A DNA stretch of 7,115 bases from positions 1-7,115 of the forward strand of contig CALCHR010000092.1 of assembly GCA_937901185.1 (NCBI GenBank), in the 5' to 3' direction. The notes beneath the pieces are model-generated. The model was not told the origin of the DNA and did no database searches. It worked only from the letters and a program-made list of their open reading frames with translations. Each line of letters begins with the position of its first letter. Position 1 is the stretch's first letter. Both the position numbers and the translations under genes were made by a program. The DNA comes from an uncultured Bacteroidales bacterium. Its GTDB lineage: Bacteria; Bacteroidota; Bacteroidia; Bacteroidales; Bacteroidaceae. This document shows positions 1 through 5,763 of this stretch, in pieces.

Positions 1-36
1 GGTAACTACTAAGAACGCGAAAGTAACTACTAAGAA
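1..36. repeat. Two tandem copies of a GTAACTACTAAGA repeat, 21 bp period
   Basis: GTAACTACTAAGA occurs at 2-14 and again at 23-35, each followed by a further A, so the period is 21 bp. The seven bases between the shared blocks (16-22) are CGCGAAA. The same 14-base string that opens the window (1-14) also closes it at 7102-7115. No further exact copy follows position 36, so this looks like the right-hand end of an array whose left part lies outside the window. I do not recognise a named repeat family. It could be an intergenic repeat or a set of protein binding sites. Confidence 0.7.
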
Positions 37-316
37 AACGGCGGTGATGTAGGGGTAAAAAAACGTGGGTGGAAAGAGGAGGCACAAGGGCGGCTTTTCT
101 TCTCAGAAAAGGCTAAAGGACTAAGCAGGCTGAGCGGAGAAGAAAGAAGGATGAGGGCGGCGGGGGCAAAAAGCTGCGCCGCACGGCCGGGAATGGAGAA
201 TTTTTCGGTGCAAGCGAGCGGCAAGGCCTTAAGGAACTATATTTTTTTGCCACTCATGGTCAACTACTTAGGAAAGAATTTCGTGAGAGACGCGGAAGGC
301 GGCTTTGGGCGCATCG
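37..316. other. Noncoding stretch upstream of the HU promoter
   Basis: I see no convincing gene in this stretch. The + strand is strongly purine-rich between about 61 and 172, which creates open frames on both strands without protein-like composition. A 7-bp inverted repeat with a 4-nt loop lies at 94-111 (CTTTTCT / AGAAAAG). A run of seven T's or more sits at 241-248. A diverged copy of the edge repeat lies at 258-273. A frame running into the HU gene opens at 151, but the promoter at 317-324 and the HU family start at 409 make that upstream part untranslated. Confidence 0.5.
258..273. repeat. Diverged copy of the edge repeat
   Basis: GGTCAACTACTTAGGA matches GGTAACTACTAAGA when one inserted C and one inserted G are allowed and one A is read as T. 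It lies about 45 bp upstream of the HU -7 box, in the same orientation as the copies at both window ends. The resemblance could be chance. Confidence 0.35.
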
Positions 317-324
317 TACCTTTG
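317..324 (+). promoter_or_regulatory. Bacteroidetes-type -7 promoter element for the HU gene
   Basis: TACCTTTG fits the Bacteroidetes primary sigma factor -7 consensus TAnnTTTG exactly. No TTTG -33 box is present at the expected 19-21 bp upstream; the TTTG at 304-307 is too close. Transcription would start near 330, giving a leader of about 78 nt before the ATG at 409. This placement supports the internal start for the HU gene. Confidence 0.65.
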
Positions 325-329
325 CATTG

Positions 330-341
330 TCAACGCGTTGA
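330..341. promoter_or_regulatory. 12-bp perfect palindrome at the predicted HU transcription start
   Basis: TCAACGCGTTGA is its own reverse complement and begins 5 bp after the -7 box, so it covers the expected transcription start. A repressor dimer could bind here, including the HU product itself, but this is inference from position alone. About one or two perfect 12-bp palindromes are expected by chance in a sequence this long. Confidence 0.3.
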
Positions 342-345
342 AGGA

Positions 346-370
346 GGGCCATCCGCCCGAAAGGGGTGGC
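346..370 (+). promoter_or_regulatory. Leader hairpins with a GAAA tetraloop, two mutually exclusive pairings
   Basis: CCCGAAAGGG (356-365) forms a short stem closed by a GNRA tetraloop. It can be extended by GCCA (348-351) pairing with TGGC (367-370) across an internal loop. The same CCC is also claimed by GGGC (346-349) pairing with GCCC (355-358), so the two folds exclude each other. It lies in the HU 5' leader, about 40 nt before the start codon. No known riboswitch class is recognised. Confidence 0.3.
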
Positions 371-408
371 AGAAAAACTTTCTTACTAACCATCAAAAAC
401 CTAAAACC

Positions 409-816
409 ATGTTAAAGTACAATGTAGTTCCCAAAAAGAATCCTATCGACAAAACCACCAAGTTCTATGCCCGCTTAACTCCGGTCACTCCCATCAAGCT
501 CAGCGCGCTCTGCGAGAGCATCAGCAGCCAGTGTACCGTGACCAGCCACGATGTGAAGGCCGTAATCTCCGCCCTCGAGGAGCAGCTTGTCTACTACTTG
601 CGCAACGGCAACTCCGTGCGCCTTGGCGACCTCGGCTCGTTTCGTCCGATGATTAAGAGCCAGGGAGCCGAATCTGCCGAGAAGTTTTCGCCCAGCATGA
701 TTCAGAAAGTAAAGATACGCTTCTTGGGCAGCAAGAACTTCCGCTACAAGTTGAGCCGCAACCACCCCTCCATCTCGTTCCAGGGGGAAGAGAAAGAAAC
801 CGATGTTGAACAATAA
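409..816 (+). CDS. HU-family DNA-binding protein, Bacteroidetes variant (HU-HIG type)
   Basis: This encodes a 135-residue protein expected to bind DNA as a dimer in the nucleoid. It opens with a short Y-x-V...NP segment (Y4, N11, P12) characteristic of the Bacteroidetes HU variants. Helical residues 25-68 follow, then the HU-like signature GDLGSF at 73-78, a basic beta-arm region (about 79-104) and a closing segment around FRYKL (111-115). An acidic tail occupies 127-135. Classical HU is about 90 residues, so both ends are extended. I chose the ATG at 409 because it gives this family N-terminus and follows an A-rich leader downstream of the -7 box at 317-324; the frame is open back to 151, but that part has no HU character. 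No Shine-Dalgarno sequence is visible, as is normal here. The gene lies 15 nt before the small peptide gene at 832, almost certainly in one transcript. Whether it is a general nucleoid protein or a specific regulator cannot be read from sequence. Confidence 0.87.
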   Translation: MLKYNVVPKKNPIDKTTKFYARLTPVTPIKLSALCESISSQCTVTSHDVKAVISALEEQLVYYLRNGNSVRLGDLGSFRPMIKSQGAESAEKFSPSMIQKVKIRFLGSKNFRYKLSRNHPSISFQGEEKETDVEQ

Positions 817-831
817 AACTGACTGACTACT

Positions 832-939
832 ATGACTAAGACTAGTGCCAAAAAGACCTGGGAAGTGATTATCCAAGTGCTCATCGCTGCATTGACGGCC
901 CTCTCGGGCGTATTTGCAGGCTGTTCGTGGGCCGGCTGA
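832..939 (+). CDS. Smalltalk-type small hydrophobic protein, 35 residues
   Basis: The 35-codon frame runs from ATG at 832 to TGA at 937-939. The peptide has a basic N-terminus (K3, K7, K8), then W10, then an unbroken hydrophobic stretch at about 12-29, and ends in FAGCSWAG with C31 near the C-terminus. From memory, this pattern (K-rich start, TW then a membrane-spanning segment, Cys at the end) and its place just after an HU-family gene match the Bacteroidales proteins annotated as 'smalltalk protein', whose function is unknown. F28-A29-G30-C31 resembles a lipobox. If processed by signal peptidase II, it would leave only a five-residue lipidated peptide; otherwise it is a single-pass membrane peptide. 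The start follows 15 nt of leader with no Shine-Dalgarno motif. It presumably shares the HU promoter and may end at the hairpin at 966-994. Confidence 0.82.
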   Translation: MTKTSAKKTWEVIIQVLIAALTALSGVFAGCSWAG

Positions 940-958
940 AAGGCAAACCGCAAGGCTT

Positions 959-994
959 AAAAAAACCGTGGGCGAACAGTGCGTTCGCCCACGG
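959..994 (-). terminator. Intrinsic terminator of the M16 gene, probably bidirectional
   Basis: CCGTGGGCGAAC (966-977) and GTTCGCCCACGG (983-994) form a perfect 12-bp stem around the loop AGTGC. Read on the minus strand, the stem is followed by seven T's (complement of 959-965), a textbook intrinsic terminator 27 nt past the M16 stop codon. Read on the + strand, the stem is followed only by CCTTGTTTAT, so it would be a weaker terminator for the HU and small-peptide transcript. It sits between two convergent units. Confidence 0.9.
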
Positions 995-1020
995 CCTTGT
1001 TTATCGGGGGTATCTATGGC

Positions 1021-3849
1021 TTATTCTGTCAGGTCGGCAGGAAGCATAGAAACGGTGATGCAGTTGTTCTGCTTGAGAAGCACCTTCTTCACAAAGTTCT
1101 GGATGTCCTCAGAAGAGAGGTTCTGGATGGTCTGTTCATAGTCTTTCTGAAGGTCCTTGTTCCAGTTTACCTTGGCTCCAATCAGTGATTGCCAGTAGCC
1201 GTTCTCGCGCTGGCGGTCGTTGAAGGCTTTGAGTTCGTACTTCTTCACCTTGTCGAGCTCTTCAGCCGTTACGCCTTCGGCAGCAATCTTGTCGATGTCA
1301 AGGCGCACGAGGCGGAGCGCTTCGTCCTTAGAGGCGGGCTTCACGGGGCAGTAGATTTGCAGCGTGTAGCTTTCGCGTGTGCCGTAGCTGGCTTCGCCGC
1401 CTGCTCCTACGCTATAAGCCATTCCGCCGTCCTCGCGGATGCTCTTGAGGTAGCGCTCGGTGAGGATAGAACCAAGGGCGCTGACGATAGCGTCGTTCTT
1501 CACGGAGTATTCCAAATTACCGCTCCAGAGCTGCACGAAGGTGGCCTGAGGCGTTTCCATCTCGCGTACGAAGTGGTTGTCCACTACACCCGTTACAGGC
1601 TCGAGCTTGAACTTCTTGTTATAGGTCTCGCGCTTCTTCACAGCCTTGAGCGGTGCGATGTATTGCTCGGTGAAGAGGCGGAGGCTGTCGACGTCGAGGT
1701 TACCGGTGAAGTAGAAATCGAAGTCGCCACCGGCGTTGTAGCGCTCAGTGTAAAGGCGCTTGATGGTTTCGTAGTCGGCCTTGTCGAGGTCTGCCAAGTG
1801 GATGCGGTTAGCGCGGGGGTGGTTGCCGTAAACGGTCTTGGTGAGAGAGTCAGAGAAGGCTGCTTCGGGCAACTTCTCCATATTCTCCAACTGAGTGCGC
1901 AGACCTGCAATCAAGGTGTTGTAGGTATCCACATCGTTAGCGGGAGTCTGGAAATGGAGGTAGATGAGTTCGAAGAGAGTGCGGAGGTCTTTCGGAGTAG
2001 AAGAACCGCCCAAGCTTTCAACGGCGTTGCCTGTGCCGATGCGGCAGGAAACTTGCTTGCCGGCGAGCTTTTTCTGCAACTCAGTGTTGTTGAAGTTGCC
2101 CAAGCCGGTGGAGTTCATCACCTGGTCCATCAATTCAAAGTTCACAAGGTCCTTATCTTCAAACCAACCCTTACCGCCGAAGCTCTGGGCTGACATGAGG
2201 ATTTGGCTCTCGTTGAAGTCGGTCTTCTTAAAGAACACGCGAGCGCCGTTGCTCAGTGTCCAGCAGGTATAGCCGAAGTCGGCGGGCGCTTCCTTCACAA
2301 TCTTACCCTTGGCAGGGAGTTCGGGTACGAGAGGCTCGTTCTTCACATTGTCCACATAAGGAGTAAGCTCAGCAGCCTTAGCCGCGGCCACGGCGGCCTT
2401 CAACTCTTCCACGGTGGGAATGGGCTGGCCTTCCTTTTCGGGGTAGGCAGAGAAGACTACAAAGTTCTTGTCTGTAGAAGCCACCATCTGCTTAAGCATT
2501 TGGTTCATGGCTTCAACGGGAAGCTGCTCGGCAATCATCTTGTAGAGCTGGAACTCAGTTTCCAAAGCGGGGATGGCATCGCCCTCAAGGAAGTGGCGCA
2601 CGTACTGCTGAGTATAGAAATTGTGTTTCTGCTTCTCGCGGTTGTTGTAAAGCTTCTCGAGCTGGCTGATAAACTCTTCCTTAGCGCGGAACACTTCTGT
2701 ACCGGTCAAGCCAAAGCGGCTGGCGCGCTCTACCTCTTGCATCACAGCCTGCAAAGCTTCTTTGTCCTTGCCAGACTTAGGTACGATGCCTACGTCGAAA
2801 GCATCCTTGGTCTTGCTCACCCAATATTTTCCGTAGGACACGCTGGCTTGTGTGAAGGGGCAATTTTCTTTGAGCGCCAACTCTGCGAGGCGGGCATTCA
2901 CCACATCGCAGATAATGCTCTGAGCGTAGTTGAGGATGATTTCCATTTGAGTGCCGCGCATCTCCATGGGCAAGGGCTCTTGCTTGAAAGATACTTGCAT
3001 CATGCTCTGAGCCACTTCTTTGTCTTTGTCAACAATGTAGATAGCTTCTTCGTTGTCGGGCACGGGGTAGAACTCATAGGGAGCAGGATTTTCTTGTGCC
3101 TTGATGGGCGAGAAGATAGCCTTGATGCGCTCCACCATTTTGTCGGCATCGATATCACCTACTACGATGATAGCCTGGTTCTGTGTGTGGTACCACTTGT
3201 GGTAGTAGTCGCGCAACACTTGAGGATCGAAGTTATCCACCACTTCCATGATTCCGATAGGCAAACGGTGGCCGTAGCGCGAGCCGGGATACATGTTGGG
3301 CAATTGGCGGTTGAAGATACGCATCATACCGGTGGTGGTCATACGCCACTCCTCGTGGATTACGCCACGCTCCTTGTCGATGGCCTCGGTCTCAAGCAAG
3401 AGCGCATTGGCCCAGTCGTGCAAGATGTAGAGGCAGGAATCGATGTTGCTATCGCTCACGGGCACGCCGTCAATGTTGTAGACGGTCTCGTCGGTAGAGG
3501 TGTAAGCGTTGAGGTTCTCGCCGAACTTCACACCGATGCTCTCACAATACTTCACCAAGCGGTCGCCGGGGAAGTGCTTAGTGCCGTTGAAGCACATGTG
3601 CTCCAGGAAGTGGGCCAAGCCGCGTTGGTTGTCCTCCTCCTGCACTGAGCCCACTCTCTGAGCGATGTAGAAGTGTACGCGGTCTTCGGGCAACGCATTG
3701 CTACGTACGTAGTAAGTCAAGCCGTTCTCCAATTTGCCGTAACGCACATCCGGGTCAATCGGAAGCGGAGGCATTTGTTGTGCAGAAGCTGAAAGGGTGC
3801 AGAAGAGCACTGCCAGCAGCGACAACATAAAGTTTTTAAGATTTCTCAT
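1021..3849 (-). CDS. Secreted M16-family zinc metallopeptidase (insulinase/pitrilysin, PqqL-like)
   Basis: This 942-residue protein carries a signal peptide (MRNLKN, hydrophobic 7-18, likely cleavage after ASA at A23, leaving an N-terminal Gln) and so acts in the periplasm or envelope. The inverted zinc motif HxxEH is HFLEH at 80-84, with H80 and H84 as ligands and E83 as catalytic base. The downstream pair E160/E167 in an ERGVIHEE segment supplies the third ligand, by family analogy E167. The expected four-domain order is visible: active M16 domain about 35-195, M16_C about 200-390 (VVGDID near 223), a second M16 domain from about 522 without HxxEH, and a second M16_C domain about 700-890. 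The substrate-binding Arg/Tyr pair of the C-terminal half is present as R805 and Y812 in the SIREDGGMAYSVG segment. Length matches other full-length Bacteroidetes members, so it is intact. It is a single-gene unit, divergent from nadB and convergent with HU, with a promoter at 3910-3917. The natural substrate is unknown; peptide degradation is the safest role. Confidence 0.93.
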   Translation of the reverse strand: MRNLKNFMLSLLAVLFCTLSASAQQMPPLPIDPDVRYGKLENGLTYYVRSNALPEDRVHFYIAQRVGSVQEEDNQRGLAHFLEHMCFNGTKHFPGDRLVKYCESIGVKFGENLNAYTSTDETVYNIDGVPVSDSNIDSCLYILHDWANALLLETEAIDKERGVIHEEWRMTTTGMMRIFNRQLPNMYPGSRYGHRLPIGIMEVVDNFDPQVLRDYYHKWYHTQNQAIIVVGDIDADKMVERIKAIFSPIKAQENPAPYEFYPVPDNEEAIYIVDKDKEVAQSMMQVSFKQEPLPMEMRGTQMEIILNYAQSIICDVVNARLAELALKENCPFTQASVSYGKYWVSKTKDAFDVGIVPKSGKDKEALQAVMQEVERASRFGLTGTEVFRAKEEFISQLEKLYNNREKQKHNFYTQQYVRHFLEGDAIPALETEFQLYKMIAEQLPVEAMNQMLKQMVASTDKNFVVFSAYPEKEGQPIPTVEELKAAVAAAKAAELTPYVDNVKNEPLVPELPAKGKIVKEAPADFGYTCWTLSNGARVFFKKTDFNESQILMSAQSFGGKGWFEDKDLVNFELMDQVMNSTGLGNFNNTELQKKLAGKQVSCRIGTGNAVESLGGSSTPKDLRTLFELIYLHFQTPANDVDTYNTLIAGLRTQLENMEKLPEAAFSDSLTKTVYGNHPRANRIHLADLDKADYETIKRLYTERYNAGGDFDFYFTGNLDVDSLRLFTEQYIAPLKAVKKRETYNKKFKLEPVTGVVDNHFVREMETPQATFVQLWSGNLEYSVKNDAIVSALGSILTERYLKSIREDGGMAYSVGAGGEASYGTRESYTLQIYCPVKPASKDEALRLVRLDIDKIAAEGVTAEELDKVKKYELKAFNDRQRENGYWQSLIGAKVNWNKDLQKDYEQTIQNLSSEDIQNFVKKVLLKQNNCITVSMLPADLTE

Positions 3850-3909
3850 AATGTATAAAATTACTTTATAAAAATTGTTTAGATAGTTTCTTTGCTATCA
3901 CAGAATGTG

Positions 3910-3917
3910 CAAAAGTA
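3910..3917 (-). promoter_or_regulatory. Bacteroidetes-type -7 promoter element for the M16 gene
   Basis: On the minus strand these bases read TACTTTTG, an exact TAnnTTTG. The expected start is near 3904, giving a leader of about 55 nt. A recognisable TTTG -33 box is absent; the nearest candidate is TTGG (complement of 3940-3943) with 22 bp spacing. The leader would begin with a small stem-loop, GATAG / CTATC (3882-3899), and contains a TATAAA / TTTATA inverted repeat (3854-3870) just before the start codon. Confidence 0.65.
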
Positions 3918-3929
3918 GAAATTTCTACT
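3914..3929. promoter_or_regulatory. 16-bp perfect palindrome overlapping the M16 -7 box, candidate operator
   Basis: AGTAGAAATTTCTACT equals its own reverse complement over all 16 bases and shares four bases (3914-3917) with the -7 element of the M16 gene. A dimeric regulator bound here would cover the -7 region and the DNA just upstream of it, which is the geometry of a repressor site. No matching regulator gene is in the window. The direct-repeat core CTACTAAGA of the window edges also occurs here at 3925-3933. Confidence 0.45.
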
Positions 3930-3999
3930 AAGACTCACCCCAATAAAATAGAATAATAAGTACTCTATACACATTTTTTAAGAAAAGTACAGCCTTTAA

Positions 4000-4048
4000 G
4001 AGGTCGAGAAAATGTATAAGCATACGTTTCTCGGCCTCATTTTCTTTT
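4000..4048 (+). terminator. Terminator-like hairpin with no assigned + strand gene upstream
   Basis: GAGGTCGAGAAA (4000-4011) pairs with TTTCTCGGCCTC (4027-4038) over 12 bp with one G-U pair. The stem continues inward, past one bulged A, as TGTAT / ATACG around the loop AAGC, giving about 17 bp in all. On the + strand it is followed by ATTTTCTTTT (4039-4048), nine T's or C's after one A, which suits an intrinsic terminator in that direction. On the minus strand no T-run follows. There is no coding gene on the + strand between the M16 start and this point, so it may end a small RNA or block stray transcription into nadB. Confidence 0.55.
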
Positions 4049-4101
4049 GCTCAGCGGATAAAAATAAGACAGAAAGAGATAGTCACCCATTGATTTTTTT
4101 A

Positions 4102-4109
4102 TAGCTTTG
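4102..4109 (+). promoter_or_regulatory. Bacteroidetes-type -7 promoter element for nadB
   Basis: TAGCTTTG matches TAnnTTTG exactly and ends 16 bp before the nadB ATG, so the leader would be only about 10 nt long and A/T-rich. No clear TTTG -33 box lies 19-21 bp upstream. The short leader leaves little room for leader-based control of nadB. Confidence 0.65.
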
Positions 4110-4125
4110 CAAAAAATTTACTACG

Positions 4126-5715
4126 ATGATACGTAAGTTTGACTTTTTGGTAATAGGTTCCGGTGTGGCCGGCATGAGCTATGCTTTGCAAGTGGCGGCC
4201 TCCGGTAAAGGAAAAGTGGCCTTGGTATGCAAATCGACCATCGAAGAGGCCAACACTGCAAAAGCCCAAGGCGGTATAGCCTCCGTGACTAATCTCGAGG
4301 TGGACAATTTTGAGAAACACGTGATGGATACCCTTATCGCCGGCGACTATATCAGCGACCGCCGCGCCGTAGAAAAGGTGGTAAAAGGCGGACCCGAAGG
4401 CATTGCGCGCCTGGTAAAATGGGGCGTAAATTTTGACAAGAAGGAAGACGGCTCGTTCGACTTGCACCGCGAGGGCGGCCACTCTGAGTTTCGCATCCTC
4501 CACCATGCCGACGACACAGGCTTTGAGATTCAGCGCGGACTGATTGAGGCCGTGAAACGCTCGCCCAACATCACGCTCCTGGAGAACCACTTTGCCGTAG
4601 AAATCATTACCCAGCACCACCTGGGCGTTGAAGTGACGCGCCGTACACCCGACATCGAGTGCTTCGGCGCTTATGTTTTAGATCCCGATACTAAAAAAAT
4701 AGACACGCTGCTCTCCAAGGTGACCGTTCTGGCCACCGGCGGCTGCGGCGCTGTTTACTCCACCACCACAAACCCTAACATCGCAACGGGCGATGGTATT
4801 GCGATGGCCTACCGCGCCAAAGCCACGGTGCAGGATATGGAGTTTGTGCAATTCCACCCCACGGCCTTGTACCACCACGGCGAAACGCATCCCGCATTCC
4901 TTATCACGGAGGCCATGCGCGGCTACGGCGGCATTCTTCGCCTGCCCAACGGCGAGGAGTTCATGCAGAAATACGACAAGCGCCTCTCGCTGGCGCCACG
5001 CGACATTGTGGCCCGCGCCATCGACAAGGAGATGAAGCGCCACGGACTGGACCACGTGTGTCTCGACGTCACCCACAAAGACCCCGAAGAGACCAAGCGC
5101 CACTTCCCCAACATCTACGCAAAATGTCTCTCCATCGGCATCGACATCACCCGCCAATACATTCCCGTTGCCCCTTGCGCCCACTATCTCTGCGGCGGCA
5201 TCAAGGTTGACCTCAATGCCTGCTCCAGCATCAAGCGCCTCTACGCCATCGGCGAATGCTCCTGCACCGGACTGCACGGCGGCAACCGCCTGGCATCCAA
5301 CTCGCTCATCGAAGCCGTAGTCTATGCCGAAGCCGCAGCGCAGCACAGCCTGAAGCACATAGACGAGTACAGTTTCAACGAGCGCATCCCCGAGTGGAAC
5401 GACGAGGGAACCATGACCAACGAAGAGCGCGTGCTCATTGCGCAAGACATCAAGGAGGTGGGACAGATTATGTCCAACTACGTAGGTATTGTGCGCAGCG
5501 ACCTCCGCCTCAAACGAGCCTGGACGCGCCTCGACTTGCTTTACGAAGAGACTGAAGAACTCTTCAAGCGCGTGAAAGCCACGCCCGAGATTTGCGAGCT
5601 GCGCAACATGATCAACGTGGGCTACCTCATCACACGCAAAGCCATCGAGCGCAAAGAGAGCCGCGGCCTACACTATACCATCGACTATCCCAAGCACGCT
5701 TACGACCAAGGATAG
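4126..5715 (+). CDS. nadB: L-aspartate oxidase
   Basis: This 529-residue FAD enzyme oxidises L-aspartate to iminoaspartate in the cytoplasm; quinolinate synthase (NadA) then makes quinolinate for NAD. The N-terminal dinucleotide-binding motif is GSGVAG at 11-16, and AQGGIA follows at 47-52. The family segment REGGHS is at 115-120. By comparison with the E. coli enzyme from memory, the active-site residues are H244 (in QFHPT), R292 (in APRDIVARAI), H353 (in PCAHYLCGGI) and R388 (in GGNRLASNSL), all present. The C-terminal helical domain of the succinate dehydrogenase/fumarate reductase flavoprotein superfamily runs from about 420 to the end. The REGGHS segment and stand-alone setting favour aspartate oxidase over SdhA/FrdA, since no iron-sulfur or membrane subunit genes are adjacent. 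Length is normal for the family. The ATG at 4126 places the FAD motif at the usual distance from the N-terminus and sits just after the -7 box. nadA and nadC are not in the window. The gene is 48 nt upstream of the OmpA-like gene and may be co-transcribed with it. Confidence 0.95.
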   Translation: MIRKFDFLVIGSGVAGMSYALQVAASGKGKVALVCKSTIEEANTAKAQGGIASVTNLEVDNFEKHVMDTLIAGDYISDRRAVEKVVKGGPEGIARLVKWGVNFDKKEDGSFDLHREGGHSEFRILHHADDTGFEIQRGLIEAVKRSPNITLLENHFAVEIITQHHLGVEVTRRTPDIECFGAYVLDPDTKKIDTLLSKVTVLATGGCGAVYSTTTNPNIATGDGIAMAYRAKATVQDMEFVQFHPTALYHHGETHPAFLITEAMRGYGGILRLPNGEEFMQKYDKRLSLAPRDIVARAIDKEMKRHGLDHVCLDVTHKDPEETKRHFPNIYAKCLSIGIDITRQYIPVAPCAHYLCGGIKVDLNACSSIKRLYAIGECSCTGLHGGNRLASNSLIEAVVYAEAAAQHSLKHIDEYSFNERIPEWNDEGTMTNEERVLIAQDIKEVGQIMSNYVGIVRSDLRLKRAWTRLDLLYEETEELFKRVKATPEICELRNMINVGYLITRKAIERKESRGLHYTIDYPKHAYDQG

Positions 5716-5763
5716 CCTCTTTTCCCAACCACAACAAACAACCATCATTAAATTATAAGCGAT

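Noticed and set aside
157..182. GCGGCG / CGCCGC inverted repeat with a 14-nt loop
   Set aside because: It is a short G/C-rich pairing with a large loop, no T-run, and no adjacent gene for it to serve.
30..224. 64-codon minus strand frame at the left edge
   Set aside because: Low-complexity Ser/Pro/Leu/Phe composition arises from the purine-rich + strand; no -7 box is apparent upstream of it and no family is recognised.
151..408. Upstream extension of the HU frame by 86 codons
   Set aside because: The extension crosses the -7 box and predicted transcription start, shows no HU-type sequence, and the family start at 409 is well supported.
1189..3648. Long + strand open frames of 334 and 481 codons opposite the M16 gene
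   Set aside because: They are antisense to an intact, clearly recognisable peptidase and have no protein-family features; G/C-rich third positions of the real gene keep stops out of the opposite frame.
3915..3933. Resemblance of AATTTCTACTAAG to the 3' part of Cas12a CRISPR repeats
   Set aside because: Only one copy is present, no second repeat follows at spacer distance, the closing GTAGA of the repeat stem is missing downstream, and no cas gene is in the window. The palindrome explains the TCTAC/GTAGA pairing.
4678..5445. 255-codon minus strand frame opposite nadB
   Set aside because: It is antisense to an intact nadB with all active-site residues; composition is that of a shadow frame.
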